Shown here piece after piece: positions 37,906-48,057 of a stretch of 64,000 nucleotides of DNA. Origin of the DNA: Vibrio hibernica. Lineage in GTDB: Bacteria; Pseudomonadota; Gammaproteobacteria; Enterobacterales; Vibrionaceae. The notes below the pieces were generated by a model that searched no databases, had not been told where the DNA came from, and saw only the letters and a program-made list of their open reading frames with translations. Made by a program: the position numbers and the translations under genes. Location: positions 94,046 through 158,045 of the forward strand of contig NZ_VHKO01000003.1 of assembly GCF_015223435.1 (NCBI RefSeq). The letters are read 5' to 3'. How positions within the stretch are numbered: position 1 is the stretch's first letter; each line of letters starts with the position of its first letter.

Positions 37906-38655
37906 ATGAAATTAACAATACTTGCGCCTATATCAATATTGCTTGCGACAACGACCGCTTATGCAGCCGATAAAACCTCTGATCCTGATGAAGGGAAGTT
38001 CAGTGGTGGTATGAAGCTTGGTCTTATATATTCTAATGCTTCAACCAGCTCAACGTCTTTGAATTCAGCGGCTAAATTGAAGTATGAAAAAGCTAAATGG
38101 ACAAATGAATTTAAAGGCGATACTTACTATACAAAATCTTCTGATTCAGAGGATGACGGTACTAATAAGTATTCTCTTGGGTATAAGTTGTCTTATCAAA
38201 TCGCCAAGAGCTATAAAACGTTTATTGATAATAAATATGAGCATGATCAATTTGAGACTTATCGTGAAGTGTATTCGGTCACCGCTGGTATTGAAAAAGC
38301 ATTAATTGATAGTGAAACCACACAAGTTAATGTGGGCGGTGGCCCTGGTTATCGTTACAACAAACGTCAGCCAGATGATGTTGATGCACCAAATCAAGTT
38401 ACGGAAGATATCATTGCGAATGCCTTCATTAATGCAGATACCGAAGTGACAGATAGCTTATCGGTAGGTGGAGATGCTGAAGTTGATTATGGTAAATCCA
38501 ACACAACTTATACATTAGGGGCTAATTTAAGTAATAAATTGGTCGGGGATGTGGCATTAGTATTTGATGCTAAATATATCTATAACACTGATGTGGCTTC
38601 AGATAAGAGTAATGATGAAATTTATACGACGGTCAGTATTAGCTACGATTTTTAA
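37906..38655 (+). CDS. DUF481 (YdiY-like) outer-membrane beta-barrel protein
   Basis: 249 residues with a clear signal peptide (cleavage likely after TAYA). The rest is made of alternating polar/aromatic strands typical of a small outer-membrane barrel: KFSGGMKLGLIYSNASTSS, KWTNEFKGDTYYTKSSD, and the C-terminal strand ending in phenylalanine (TVSISYDF), a usual signal for barrel insertion. DUF481 proteins are described as salt-induced outer-membrane proteins. A TATAAT hexamer lies 12 bp before the ATG, leaving little room for a leader. Confidence 0.85.
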   Translation: MKLTILAPISILLATTTAYAADKTSDPDEGKFSGGMKLGLIYSNASTSSTSLNSAAKLKYEKAKWTNEFKGDTYYTKSSDSEDDGTNKYSLGYKLSYQIAKSYKTFIDNKYEHDQFETYREVYSVTAGIEKALIDSETTQVNVGGGPGYRYNKRQPDDVDAPNQVTEDIIANAFINADTEVTDSLSVGGDAEVDYGKSNTTYTLGANLSNKLVGDVALVFDAKYIYNTDVASDKSNDEIYTTVSISYDF

Positions 38656-38687
38656 TAACCTTTTATACTCGTCTTTATAATTGATCA

Positions 38688-38722
38688 AAAAACGCTCAGC
38701 AACTTAATTGCTGAGCGTTTTT
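38688..38722. terminator. Bidirectional terminator between the DUF481 gene and yfaE
   Basis: Perfect 15-bp stem (38688-38702 with 38708-38722) with A runs on the left arm and T runs on the right, so it works in both directions. It lies between convergent genes. Confidence 0.93.
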
Positions 38723-38747
38723 ATATTTTAACTTATGAGGTTAACGG

Positions 38748-39026
38748 TTACGCTCGTTGTTTTATGCTTTGATAGCGAACTTTTTCTAACACTAGATCTG
38801 TTTTAGCTTTACATATACAAGGCAAAATTTCTTTCGGATGTGTAAAAGCTAATGCAAAGCCAACGTATTCTACTTCACCAGATACCAACTCACATTTACA
38901 GGCACCACAATGTCCATCTCGACACTGGAACTCAGGTTGTAATCCTGCATTCTCCATTGTCTCTAGCAAGGTAGTTTGGTTATCGGTTTCTAATAAAGTG
39001 GCTTGGTTGACGTGCATTTTATTCAT
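38748..39026 (-). CDS. yfaE: 2Fe-2S ferredoxin for ribonucleotide reductase cofactor maintenance
   Basis: A plant-type ferredoxin of about 92 residues. Cysteines CRDGHCGACKC and a distal CIC give the expected CX4CX2C...C pattern. YfaE supports assembly and repair of the diferric-tyrosyl cofactor of NrdB, and here it follows nrdB with a 15-bp gap. The frame opens with two TTG codons and CTT; I chose ATG 39026 (ATG 39017 is the other option). No good Shine-Dalgarno is seen, so translation may be coupled to nrdB. Confidence 0.9.
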   Translation of the reverse strand: MNKMHVNQATLLETDNQTTLLETMENAGLQPEFQCRDGHCGACKCELVSGEVEYVGFALAFTHPKEILPCICKAKTDLVLEKVRYQSIKQRA

Positions 39027-39041
39027 AAGCAACAAGAGCGA

Positions 39042-40175
39042 TTACAGCTCAAAATCTCCAAAGTCATCCGCACCAATTTCGTTATCAATTTGGCCAACAA
39101 GGTATGAGCTAATTTCAGTTTCCTGTGGGGCAACTTGTACATTATCAGAAGATAACCAAGAGTTAATCCATGGAATAGGGTTTGAAGTTGCCTTTGGGTA
39201 GGCCATTTCTAAACCAACCGCTTGCATTCTAATATTGGTGATGTACTCAACATATTGGCATAGAATATCTTTATTAAGACCAATCATCGAACCATCTTTA
39301 AATAGATATTCAGCCCATTCTTTTTCTTGCTCAGCTGCTTCTTTGAAAAGATCAAAACAGTCTTGTTTACAATCTTCGGCAATTTGCATAAAGCTAAAGT
39401 CATCTTGCCCGTTACGTAAAATATTCAACATATGTTGAGTACCAGTAAGGTGAAGAGCTTCATCACGAGCGATTAGCTTAATGATCTTAGCATTACCTTC
39501 CATTAACTCACGTTCAGCAAAAGCAAATGAGCAAGCAAAGCTGACATAAAAACGAATCGCTTCTAGGGCATTAACCGACATTAAGCAAAGATATAATTGC
39601 TTCTTCAATGCCATTAAACTGACATTTACTTCTTCGCCATTAAGAACATGTGTGCCTTCACCGTAGCGATGGTAATCATTAGTTAAGCTAATCAATTTAT
39701 CGTAGTAATGTGCAATATCTTTAGCGCGCTTAACGATGTGCTCGTTCTCAACGATATCGTCAAATACCACACTTGGATCGTTAACAATATTACGAATAAT
39801 ATGCGTATAAGAACGGGAATGGATCGTTTCAGAGAATGACCATGTTTCAATCCAAGTTTCTAACTCCGGTAGCGAAACTAAAGGGAGAAGGGCAACGTTT
39901 GGGCTACGACCTTGGATTGAATCTAATAGAGTTTGATATTTTAAGTTGCTGATAAAAATATGTTTTTCATGCTCAGGTAATTTATTGTAGTCAATACGGT
40001 CGTTTGAAACATCAACTTCTTCTGGGCGCCAGAAAAACGATAATTGCTTTTCGATCAATTTCTCAAAGATTTCAAATTTTTGCTGATCGTAACGTGCAAC
40101 ATTGACAGATTGACCAAGAAACATTGGCTCTTTTAGTTGATCGTTTTTATTTTGATTAAAAATGCTGTATGCCAT
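39042..40175 (-). CDS. nrdB: Class Ia ribonucleoside-diphosphate reductase, beta subunit
   Basis: Radical-harbouring subunit, 377 residues. Iron-ligand and radical-site blocks: [15 protein letters not shown] (near residue 48), [19 protein letters not shown] (near residue 109, with the ligand Glu, His and the radical Tyr), and [18 protein letters not shown] (near residue 238). The C-terminal tail, which docks into NrdA, ends [17 protein letters not shown] precedes the ATG. It is separated from nrdA by 249 bp holding two long hairpins. Confidence 0.96.
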   Translation of the reverse strand: MAYSIFNQNKNDQLKEPMFLGQSVNVARYDQQKFEIFEKLIEKQLSFFWRPEEVDVSNDRIDYNKLPEHEKHIFISNLKYQTLLDSIQGRSPNVALLPLVSLPELETWIETWSFSETIHSRSYTHIIRNIVNDPSVVFDDIVENEHIVKRAKDIAHYYDKLISLTNDYHRYGEGTHVLNGEEVNVSLMALKKQLYLCLMSVNALEAIRFYVSFACSFAFAERELMEGNAKIIKLIARDEALHLTGTQHMLNILRNGQDDFSFMQIAEDCKQDCFDLFKEAAEQEKEWAEYLFKDGSMIGLNKDILCQYVEYITNIRMQAVGLEMAYPKATSNPIPWINSWLSSDNVQVAPQETEISSYLVGQIDNEIGADDFGDFEL

Positions 40176-40313
40176 GTAAACCTCTATAAGTGAATAGCAT
40201 ATACCCGTCTTATTTTTGAAGCTGCCGTTTTGTTGGCTAGGTTCAAGGGTACTTTAATTGTTAGGTATATAATCTATTCAAAAGCAATTATTACTTAAAG
40301 TAAGTTGCTGTAT

Positions 40314-40369
40314 TACCTTCTAAAATTGATGAAAGCATATTTCTATTGATACTTTTATTTTAGAAGGTA
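40314..40369. repeat. 13-bp inverted repeat in the nrdA-nrdB gap
   Basis: TACCTTCTAAAAT at 40314-40326 pairs perfectly with 40357-40369, leaving a 30-nt AT-rich loop. On the nrdAB transcript it would form a stem between the two genes. Confidence 0.8.
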
Positions 40370-40379
40370 TTTAATGAAA

Positions 40380-40408
40380 GTAACCTGCGACAAAAGGAAG
40401 CAGGTTAC
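40380..40408. terminator. Hairpin immediately after nrdA
   Basis: Perfect 9-bp stem (GTAACCTGC 40380-40388 with 40400-40408), 16 bp after the nrdA stop when read on the minus strand. The following bases (TTTCATTAAA) give only a weak T tract, so partial termination or RNA processing is as likely as full termination. Confidence 0.6.
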
Positions 40409-40424
40409 GGTTTTTAAAATGGTG

Positions 40425-42713
40425 TTATATTTTACAGCCACCGCCTACACAATCATCTTCTTGCTCAATGACTGTGCCGTTATCACCTTGTTCATCACTC
40501 GCACCATCGCGAGTGTTGTGATAGTACAGTGTTTTGACACCAAATTTATAGGCTGTTAATAGGTCTTTAAGTAACAGCTTCATTGGTACTTTGCCATTGG
40601 CTTGAATACTTGGATCGTAATTTGTATTAGCCGAAATAGACTGATCAACAAATTTTTGCATAATACCAACTAAATGCAGATAGCCGTCATTGGATGGGAT
40701 TTTCCATAGCAGTTCATATTTATCTTTCAATGCTTGATATTCAGGTACCACTTGTTTCAGGATGCCATCTTTTGATGCTTTAACCGATACAAATCCGCGT
40801 GGTGGTTCAATACCATTGGTTGCATTCGATATTTGTGATGATGTCTCAGATGGCATCAGAGCGGTTAAAGTTGAATTACGTAAACCATGCGTCATTATTT
40901 CGCTACGCAGAGCTTCCCAATCTAAGTGTAAAGGTTCATTACAAATAGCATCCAAATCTTTCTTATAGGTATCTATTGGTAGAATGCCTTTTGAGTAGGT
41001 TGTCTCATTGAAAGCTGGGCAAGCGCCTTTTTCTTTCGCAAGTTCTACCGATGCTTTTAGAAGATAATATTGCATCGCTTCAAAAGTACGGTGGGTTAAC
41101 CCATTTGCACTCCCGTCAGAATATTTCACACCATTTTTAGCTAAGTAATAGGCATAGTTGATCACGCCAACGCCTAAAGTACGACGGTTCATGGTTGCTT
41201 TACGCGCAGCGGGAAGAGGGTAATCTTGGTAGTCTAATAATGCATCTAAAGCACGAATAACTAGATCAGATAAATCTTCAAAATCACTCAGTTCTTTAAT
41301 TTCACCCAAGTTAAAGGCTGAAAGTGTACAAAGTGCAATTTCACCTTCTTCATCATCGACATTACTAAGTGGTTTAGTTGGCAGTGCAATCTCAAGGCAT
41401 AAGTTAGATTGACGTACTGGTGCTACGCTTGGATCAAATGGGCTATGAGTATTACAGTGATCGACGTTTTGGATATAAATACGACCAGTAGAAGCACGCT
41501 CTTGCATCAATAAAGAAAATAATTCGATAGCTTTAACGGTTTCACGACGAATAGAAGAGTCTGCTTCGTATTTAACATACAGTTCTTCAAATTTATCTTG
41601 ATCTTCGAAAAATGCATCATAAAGACCAGGAACATCTGAAGGAGAGAATAAGCTGATGTGACTGCCTTTAATGAGGCGAGAGTACATGAGTTTATTGAGT
41701 TGAACACCATAATCCATATGACGAACACGGTTCTCTTCAACACCACGGTTATTTCTTAACACTAATAGTGATTGAACTTCGCCATGCCACATTGGATAGA
41801 ATATTGTCGCTGCACCACCACGTACGCCGCCTTGCGAGCAACACTTTACCGCTGTTTGGAAGTATTTATAAAATGGGATACAACCGGTATGGAAGGCTTC
41901 GCCATTGCGGATTTCAGAACCAAGTGCACGAATACGACCTGCATTGATACCGATACCTGCACGTTGAGAAACGTAACGAACAATGGAGCTGGCCGTAGCA
42001 TTAATTGAATCTAGACTGTCGCCACATTCGATTAATACACATGAGCTAAATTGACGAGTTGGTGTACGAACGCCAGCCATAATTGGTGTTGGCAGCGAAA
42101 TTTTAAACATTGATACAGCATCGTAGAAGCGCTTGATGTAATCAAGGCGTGTGTCTTTTGGATATTTAGCAAACAAACAAGCAGCCACTAAAATGTAGAG
42201 AAATTGGGCACTTTCGTAAATTTGTTTGGTAACACGATTTTGGACGAAGTATTTACCTTCCAGTTGCTTAACCGCAGCATAAGAGAAGTTCATATCGCGA
42301 TTATGATCAAGAAATTGATCCATCGCGTTAAATTCGTCTGCTGTGTAATCTTCTAGCAAGTGTTTATCGTACTTGCCCATATCAACTAATTTAGCAACAT
42401 GATCAAATAATGATGGTGGTTCAAATTCACCATAAGCTTTTTTACGCAAATGGAAAACCGATAAGCGTGCTGCTAAATATTGGTAGTCAGGGCTTTGTTC
42501 TGAGATGAGATCCGCTGCTGATTTAATGATAGTTTCATGGATATCAGAAGTCGTAATACCGTCATAAAATTGGATATGAGCTTTTAGTTCAACCTGTGAT
42601 ACGGAAACATTATGTAGGCCTTCTGCAGCCCATGTGATCACTCGGTGGATCTTATCAAGATCTATTTGCTCTTTATATCCATCACGTTTTGTGACTGTCA
42701 ATTGTTGATTCAT
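40425..42713 (-). CDS. nrdA: Class Ia ribonucleoside-diphosphate reductase, alpha subunit
   Basis: Catalytic subunit reducing ribonucleoside diphosphates. Residues about 5-95 form an ATP cone (TVTKRDGYKEQIDLDKIHRV). The active site includes RQFSSCVLIECGDS (near residue 221), the NxCxE triad in QSNLCLEIALPT (near residue 433), and the paired cysteine in ALCTLSAFNLGE (near 458). The C-terminal redox pair is CVGGGC. 762 residues, full length. The 454-bp upstream region holds candidate NrdR and DnaA sites. Confidence 0.97.
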   Translation of the reverse strand: MNQQLTVTKRDGYKEQIDLDKIHRVITWAAEGLHNVSVSQVELKAHIQFYDGITTSDIHETIIKSAADLISEQSPDYQYLAARLSVFHLRKKAYGEFEPPSLFDHVAKLVDMGKYDKHLLEDYTADEFNAMDQFLDHNRDMNFSYAAVKQLEGKYFVQNRVTKQIYESAQFLYILVAACLFAKYPKDTRLDYIKRFYDAVSMFKISLPTPIMAGVRTPTRQFSSCVLIECGDSLDSINATASSIVRYVSQRAGIGINAGRIRALGSEIRNGEAFHTGCIPFYKYFQTAVKCCSQGGVRGGAATIFYPMWHGEVQSLLVLRNNRGVEENRVRHMDYGVQLNKLMYSRLIKGSHISLFSPSDVPGLYDAFFEDQDKFEELYVKYEADSSIRRETVKAIELFSLLMQERASTGRIYIQNVDHCNTHSPFDPSVAPVRQSNLCLEIALPTKPLSNVDDEEGEIALCTLSAFNLGEIKELSDFEDLSDLVIRALDALLDYQDYPLPAARKATMNRRTLGVGVINYAYYLAKNGVKYSDGSANGLTHRTFEAMQYYLLKASVELAKEKGACPAFNETTYSKGILPIDTYKKDLDAICNEPLHLDWEALRSEIMTHGLRNSTLTALMPSETSSQISNATNGIEPPRGFVSVKASKDGILKQVVPEYQALKDKYELLWKIPSNDGYLHLVGIMQKFVDQSISANTNYDPSIQANGKVPMKLLLKDLLTAYKFGVKTLYYHNTRDGASDEQGDNGTVIEQEDDCVGGGCKI

Positions 42714-42817
42714 TCGAATTAAGTTCCCTAACTACTAATTGGTGCAAAGCTGCATGCGAAATGTGTTCGAAAGTTGCGGCTTGTGACTGGCTTGTCTAGA
42801 TCCAAGGGGAAACCAAA

Positions 42818-42865
42818 ACACTATATATGGTGTGTCTCCCTTGGATGAGTTACAAGATAGTGCGA
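42818..42865 (-). promoter_or_regulatory. Pair of candidate NrdR boxes upstream of nrdA
   Basis: 42818-42833 reads ACACTATATATGGTGT, matching the NrdR box consensus acaCwAtATaTwGtgt at 15 of 16 positions. A second, weaker copy (core CAAGATAGTG) starts exactly 32 bp later at 42850. NrdR boxes of ribonucleotide reductase genes normally come in pairs about 31-32 bp apart, so the spacing supports both. Confidence 0.8.
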
Positions 42866-42902
42866 AATGCTTAGGTTTTCAAGTTGGGTGGGGAGTGATT
42901 CT

Positions 42903-42911
42903 TGTGGATAA
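42903..42911 (-). promoter_or_regulatory. Perfect DnaA box upstream of nrdA
   Basis: The minus strand reads TTATCCACA, the full DnaA-box consensus, about 190 bp upstream of the nrdA ATG. DnaA boxes also lie in the E. coli nrdAB promoter, where DnaA affects its cell-cycle expression. Only one copy is seen here. Confidence 0.65.
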
Positions 42912-43114
42912 GTTAGGGATAGTATATTTTCAGTAAGTAGCTACTAACCTATACAATTATGTATGACTGGGAGGTGAACGGCTCCTTCTTCAAATGCATA
43001 GTGAAATTATAGATTTAAAAAATATTTAGCTTGATCTTTTATTTAAAATGATCAGAAAAAAGATCGATTTAATTGTGTGCGATTCAGCATGTTTTTATGA
43101 AATTATCATGTATG

Positions 43115-43141
43115 AAAACCGACGTTTTATGATCGGCTTTT
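43115..43141 (-). terminator. Probable terminator of ubiG
   Basis: On the minus strand an AAAAGCCGA/TCGGTTTT stem (one G-U pair) with a 10-nt loop ends in TTTTC, 27 bp after the ubiG stop. Confidence 0.6.
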
Positions 43142-43167
43142 CGAACGGTCAATGATTTGAAATGTTG

Positions 43168-43878
43168 CTATTTTATGCACTGAGTATGAACGATGTAGTT
43201 TACATCAACGTTTTTACCAAGCGAGTAGGTATCGGTGAGTAAGTTGTAACCTAAACCAGTAATGGACTGCTCTTGCAGTGATGTACTATCGACCATTTTA
43301 AGCAGTTCTGAGGGGCGAATGAATTTAGCATGATCGTGAGTACCTTTTGGTACTAATTTCATGATTTGTTCAGCGCCAACAATGGCAAATAGGTAAGATT
43401 TAACATTACGATTCAAGGTTGAGAAAAAAACGTGACCACCGGGTTTAACTAATTTTGCGCAGGCTTGGATCACCGATAAAGGATCTGGAACGTGTTCGAG
43501 CATCTCCATGCAGGTGACAACATCGTAAGTAGCGGGTTCTTGCTTGGCGTGATCTTCGATTGTACTTTGAATATAAGTAAGAGTAGTGCCAGTTTCTAGA
43601 GCGTGTAATCTAGCCACTTCAAGTGGTTCTGCGCCCATGTCCAAACCGGTAACCTCAGCACCTTCTTTTGCCATGCTTTCTGCTAGAATTCCACCACCAC
43701 AACCGACATCAAGCACTCTCTTTGAAAATAGGCCGTCTGCATTATCTAAAACAAAGTTTAAACGTAAAGGATTGATTTGATGCAGAGGTTTAAATTCACC
43801 ATCTAAATCCCACCAGCGAGAGGCCATATCTGCAAATTTTTTGATCTCAGCAGGATCAACATTTTGTTTCGTTGTCAT
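43168..43878 (-). CDS. ubiG: Ubiquinone biosynthesis O-methyltransferase
   Basis: SAM-dependent methyltransferase that performs both O-methylations of ubiquinone synthesis. It begins with the UbiG-specific [32 protein letters not shown] (residues about 11-42). The SAM motif [16 protein letters not shown] is near residue 56, and the post-I region has [13 protein letters not shown] near residue 120. 236 residues. It is divergent from gyrA, the same arrangement as in E. coli. Confidence 0.96.
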   Translation of the reverse strand: MTTKQNVDPAEIKKFADMASRWWDLDGEFKPLHQINPLRLNFVLDNADGLFSKRVLDVGCGGGILAESMAKEGAEVTGLDMGAEPLEVARLHALETGTTLTYIQSTIEDHAKQEPATYDVVTCMEMLEHVPDPLSVIQACAKLVKPGGHVFFSTLNRNVKSYLFAIVGAEQIMKLVPKGTHDHAKFIRPSELLKMVDSTSLQEQSITGLGYNLLTDTYSLGKNVDVNYIVHTQCIK

Positions 43879-44288
43879 ATTGGTTATTCTTTCTCAATAT
43901 TAAGATGGTGAACACTATATCAGGAAAGAATAGAGCAACAAATAGGACAAGATATATTTGATAAATAGGGTTAATTCAACTTGATTGCATTAGACTTGTC
44001 GGGCGTATTGTATTAGACGCGGTTATTTATGATTGAAAGAATACATTGAGATTATGTTTATTAGTCCATCTTATTAGCTTGTCATCGCTTTAATATTTTG
44101 AGCGTAGTTCAATTTTTCTGCAGTTAAAGCGTGAAGTTGCCATCAACAGCTTAAAGCCATATGAAATAGATGCCGAGAAGTGGTTTTATGTGTTATATTT
44201 TTACACCTTGTGCGTGTCGCAATTTTAAAGCTATTTTGAGCTTTTATATAAATCATGCGATCAAAAAGAATAGAGGGATAATGGCTCT
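43879..44288. promoter_or_regulatory. 410-bp divergent control region between ubiG and gyrA
   Basis: No ORF is supported. The AT-rich gyrA-proximal part (TTATATTTTTACACC near 44190) probably holds the gyrA promoter. An 11-bp direct repeat, TTGCATTAGAC at 43985-43995 and TTGTATTAGAC at 44008-44018, lies 106-140 bp upstream of the ubiG start, spaced 23 bp. Confidence 0.55.
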
Positions 44289-47015
44289 ATGAGCGATTTA
44301 GCTAAACAAATTACGCCAGTAAATATTGAAGACGAACTTCGCGGTTCGTATCTTGATTATGCGATGTCTGTCATCGTTGGTCGTGCACTTCCTGACGTGC
44401 GCGATGGTCTAAAACCTGTTCACCGTCGCGTTTTGTTCGCGATGAATGTACTTGGTAATGATTGGAATAAACCTTACAAAAAATCTGCTCGTGTCGTTGG
44501 TGACGTGATCGGTAAATATCACCCACATGGTGATAGTGCGGTCTATGACACCATCGTTCGTATGGCTCAACCATTCTCTTTACGTTACATGCTTGCTGAC
44601 GGTCAAGGTAACTTTGGTTCTATCGATGGCGACTCTGCTGCGGCGATGCGTTATACCGAAGTTCGTATGTCTAAAATTGCGCATGAACTGCTTGCTGATC
44701 TAGATAAAGAAACTGTTGATTTTGTTGATAACTATGATGGCACGGAAAGAATTCCAGCGGTTATGCCAACCAAAGTTCCTAACTTACTGATTAATGGCGC
44801 ATCGGGCATTGCTGTAGGTATGGCAACTAATATCCCACCACATAACTTAGGTGAAGTGGTCGATGGTTGTTTGGCTTATATTGGCAACGAAAGCATTACC
44901 ATTGATGAGTTAATGGAGTTTATCCCTGGTCCAGATTTCCCTACGGCGGCTTTAATTAGTGGTCGTAAAGGCATTATTGACGCATACAAAACTGGACGCG
45001 GTAAAGTTTACATGCGTTCAAAAGCTCATATCGATGTGGAAAAAAATGGTCGCGAAACAATTGTTGTGACTGAAATTCCATATCAAGTAAACAAAGCTCG
45101 CGTAATTGAAAAAATTGCCGAGTTAGTAAAAGACAAAAAAGTTGAAGGTATCAGTGCGCTGCGAGATGAGTCTGATAAAGACGGCATGCGCATCGTAATT
45201 GAATGTAAACGTGATGCTGTAGGTGAAGTGGTTTTAAATAACCTATATTCACAAACTCAACTGCAAACGACTTTCGGTGTGAACATGGTTGCGCTAGATA
45301 ATGGCCAGCCGAAACTGTTCAATTTAAAAGAAATGATTAAATGCTTCGTTGATCATCGCCGTGAAGTGGTGACACGTCGTACTATCTTCGAATTGCGTAA
45401 AGCTCGTGATCGTGCCCATATTCTTGAAGCATTATCACTTGCGCTATCAAATATTGATGAAATAATTGAGCTTATCAAACAAGCAGCGACGCCAGCAGAA
45501 GCTAAAATTGGTTTAGTCGCTCGCGGTTGGCCGCTTGGTAATGTTTCTGACATGCTTGAACGTGCTGGAACAGATGCCGCGCGTCCTGATTGGTTAGAAG
45601 ATCAATACGGTATTCGTGATGGCGAATACTTCTTAACCGAGCAGCAAGCACAAGCTATTCTTGAATTGCGCTTACACCGTTTAACTGGTTTAGAGCACGA
45701 TAAGATTCTGGATGAATACAAAGCATTATTAGATGAAATTGCAGAATTGATTCACATTCTTTCAAGCACAGAGCGTTTGATGGAAGTGATTCGTGAAGAA
45801 CTTGAAGCGATTCGTGAAGCGTTTGGTGATGCGCGTCGTACTGAAATTACAGCGGCTAGTCATGATATTGATATGGAAGAGCTGATCGCGAGAGAAGATG
45901 TTGTCGTAACACTTTCTCACGAAGGTTATGTCAAGTATCAGATTCTAAGCGATTACGAAGCTCAACGTCGTGGTGGTAAAGGTAAGAGCGCGACTAAGAT
46001 GAAAGATGAAGATTTCATCGAGCGTCTATTAGTTGCCAATACACATGATAATATTTTATGTTTCTCAACTCGTGGTAAAACATACCGCTTGAAGACTTAC
46101 CAATTGCCATTTGCGAGTCGTAACGCTCGTGGTAAGCCAATTGTAAATATTCTACCGCTAGAAGAAAATGAACGCATTACCGCAATTCTTCCTGTCACTG
46201 AATTTACTGAAGATAAATTTATCTTCATGGCAACGGGTGATGGTACGGTTAAGAAAACATCATTAGCAAGCTTTGCTAACGTTCGTTCAAATGGCCTGAT
46301 TGCCTTGAACTTGCGTGATGAAGATTCGCTAATTGGTGTCAACATCACTTCTGGCTCAGATGAAATTATGCTGTTCTCAAAAGAGGGCAAAGTGGTTCGA
46401 TTTAAAGAGTCAGAAGAAGTTCCTGTTCTAGATGAAAATGGCAATCCAATTCTTGATAAAGATGGCAACCCTGAAATTAAGTTTAAAGGTGTTCGTGCTA
46501 TGGGCCGTACGGCTGCGGGTGTTCGTGGGATTCGTTTGGCAGAAGGTGATCAAGTAGTATCACTGATTATTCCTTCAAACGAAGGTGGCGATGTACTGAC
46601 TGTTACTGAAAATGGTTATGGTAAACGTACCGTTATCACCGAGTATCCAACTAAAGGTCGTGGCACTAAAGGTGTTGTTTCGATTAAGGTTTCTGAGCGT
46701 AACGGCCAAGTTGTTGGTGCAGTTCAGGCACTAGGTGCAGATGAATTTATGATGATCACTAATGCGGGCACGTTAGTTCGTACTCGTGTATCGGAAGTGA
46801 GCCAGGTTGGTCGTAACACACAAGGTGTGACACTGATCCGTACCTCTGAAGGTGAAAAAGTGGTTGGCTTACAACGTATCGAAGAAATAGAAGATGAAAT
46901 TATCTTAGATGAAAACGGTGATGTTGTTGCGGTTATTGCTCCAACAGCAAATGGTGATTCTGCGATAGAAGCGAATAACTCAACAGATAATAACCAAGAA
47001 ACAGACCAAGAATAA
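44289..47015 (+). CDS. gyrA: DNA gyrase subunit A
   Basis: Breakage-reunion subunit of DNA gyrase, 908 residues against 875 in E. coli. The quinolone-determining region reads [20 protein letters not shown], with Ser and Asp at the positions equal to E. coli 83 and 87, i.e. the usual susceptible residues. The catalytic tyrosine is in [15 protein letters not shown], and the GyrA box is [11 protein letters not shown]. About 25 extra residues (711-735) in the C-terminal beta-pinwheel carry a repeated LDxxGNP. The acidic tail is usual for GyrA. A strong terminator follows. Confidence 0.97.
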   Translation: MSDLAKQITPVNIEDELRGSYLDYAMSVIVGRALPDVRDGLKPVHRRVLFAMNVLGNDWNKPYKKSARVVGDVIGKYHPHGDSAVYDTIVRMAQPFSLRYMLADGQGNFGSIDGDSAAAMRYTEVRMSKIAHELLADLDKETVDFVDNYDGTERIPAVMPTKVPNLLINGASGIAVGMATNIPPHNLGEVVDGCLAYIGNESITIDELMEFIPGPDFPTAALISGRKGIIDAYKTGRGKVYMRSKAHIDVEKNGRETIVVTEIPYQVNKARVIEKIAELVKDKKVEGISALRDESDKDGMRIVIECKRDAVGEVVLNNLYSQTQLQTTFGVNMVALDNGQPKLFNLKEMIKCFVDHRREVVTRRTIFELRKARDRAHILEALSLALSNIDEIIELIKQAATPAEAKIGLVARGWPLGNVSDMLERAGTDAARPDWLEDQYGIRDGEYFLTEQQAQAILELRLHRLTGLEHDKILDEYKALLDEIAELIHILSSTERLMEVIREELEAIREAFGDARRTEITAASHDIDMEELIAREDVVVTLSHEGYVKYQILSDYEAQRRGGKGKSATKMKDEDFIERLLVANTHDNILCFSTRGKTYRLKTYQLPFASRNARGKPIVNILPLEENERITAILPVTEFTEDKFIFMATGDGTVKKTSLASFANVRSNGLIALNLRDEDSLIGVNITSGSDEIMLFSKEGKVVRFKESEEVPVLDENGNPILDKDGNPEIKFKGVRAMGRTAAGVRGIRLAEGDQVVSLIIPSNEGGDVLTVTENGYGKRTVITEYPTKGRGTKGVVSIKVSERNGQVVGAVQALGADEFMMITNAGTLVRTRVSEVSQVGRNTQGVTLIRTSEGEKVVGLQRIEEIEDEIILDENGDVVAVIAPTANGDSAIEANNSTDNNQETDQE

Positions 47016-47045
47016 TCATTAATTCTTCAACGGTTATTTGAAATG

Positions 47046-47076
47046 AAAGCCGAAGATGCAAGTCTTCGGCTTTTTT
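47046..47076 (+). terminator. Intrinsic terminator of gyrA
   Basis: Eleven-base stem (47046-47056 with 47063-47073), a 6-nt loop and a T run, 30 bp after the stop. Confidence 0.92.
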
Positions 47077-47273
47077 ATGCCTAAAATATAGATATTAGGT
47101 AAACGAGCCATTTGAATAATATCTGACTAAAATACTATGTTTTACTTGCCTACAGACATTGATGTTATAGTATAACGTAAATTATTTTTATCATTAATCC
47201 TAACTTTGCTTGTGTCTCAAGATGTTTAGGGAAATAATATTGCACAGAAGAACTAATGAATAGAGAGAATAAA

Positions 47274-47873
47274 ATGGCTGAAGTACGTGCCAGAGTTGAC
47301 TTAAAAGTGGGTATTAATAGCGATATTAGTGCAGAGATATTGTCATTTCACGGCCTTAAAACCGAAAAAGAACACATCGCTATTATTTTTAAGCAAGCTG
47401 ATAAACAAGATCAGACGCCATTAGTTCGTATGCATTCAGAATGTTTAACTGGTGATGTATTCCATTCTTCTCGTTGTGATTGCGGCGAGCAACTTGATGA
47501 AACGGTAAATAAAATGGGCCAGCACGGCGGCATTTTATTATATTTACGTCAAGAAGGGCGTGGTATTGGTTTATATAATAAAATTGATGCTTATCGTTTA
47601 CAAAGCGAAGGTATGAATACTTATGAAGCTAATAATCATTTAGGATTTGGGGATGATTTACGTGACTTCTCTGAAGCAGCTCAAATGCTAAAAGCATTGG
47701 ACATCGGTAAAATAAAACTGATCACTAATAACCCTAAAAAAATGAAAGAGCTACAAGAGTTTGGTATTGAACTAGAAGAAGTTATCCCAACTCATGTGCA
47801 CCTGAAAACTGGTAATGAAAGTTACTTGAAAGCGAAGGCATCGCACGGAAAACATCGTTTAAAATTTGAGTAG
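47274..47873 (+). CDS. ribA: GTP cyclohydrolase II
   Basis: First committed enzyme of riboflavin synthesis, opening GTP to 2,5-diamino-6-ribosylamino-pyrimidinone phosphate. Zinc ligands are in [18 protein letters not shown] (near residue 61), followed by [14 protein letters not shown] and [11 protein letters not shown]. About 199 residues. ATG 47274 is preferred over the in-frame ATG at 47256 because AGAGAGAAT lies between them as a ribosome-binding site. I see no FMN riboswitch in the 258-bp upstream gap. Confidence 0.95.
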   Translation: MAEVRARVDLKVGINSDISAEILSFHGLKTEKEHIAIIFKQADKQDQTPLVRMHSECLTGDVFHSSRCDCGEQLDETVNKMGQHGGILLYLRQEGRGIGLYNKIDAYRLQSEGMNTYEANNHLGFGDDLRDFSEAAQMLKALDIGKIKLITNNPKKMKELQEFGIELEEVIPTHVHLKTGNESYLKAKASHGKHRLKFE

Positions 47874-47930
47874 TGGTTAAAGAATGTAGTATGTAACTAA
47901 ACACTATTTAATTGTAATTAACCTCTATTT

Positions 47931-47964
47931 AACCCCCTATCTAGCCTCTAGATAGGGGTTTTTT
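47931..47964 (+). terminator. Intrinsic terminator of ribA
   Basis: Eleven-base stem (47934-47944 with 48-base-paired arm 47948-47958) around a CCT loop, with a T run to 47964. Confidence 0.88.
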
Positions 47965-48057
47965 ATGGTCAAAAACTTTACCTACATCATAAAGTTTTAT
48001 ATGGAAGTAATGGATAAGTTGTAAATTAGTTCTAAGTAAGTATTATTCCTGCCAATA

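Larger units (their letters stand above)
42714..43167. other. 454-bp control region upstream of nrdA (also downstream of ubiG)
   Basis: No gene is seen. Reading leftward toward nrdA, it holds the ubiG terminator (43115-43141), an 8-bp hairpin (43033-43040 with 43058-43065), a perfect DnaA box (42903-42911), two candidate NrdR boxes (42818-42865), and then about 100 bp of leader before the nrdA ATG. Confidence 0.7.

Noticed and set aside
44371..44574. Small minus-strand ORF inside gyrA
   Set aside because: It is antisense to strongly conserved gyrA codons, with no ribosome-binding site; a frame shadow.
47016..47273. FMN riboswitch upstream of ribA
   Set aside because: No conserved RFN element blocks were seen; the region holds the gyrA terminator and ordinary AT-rich sequence.
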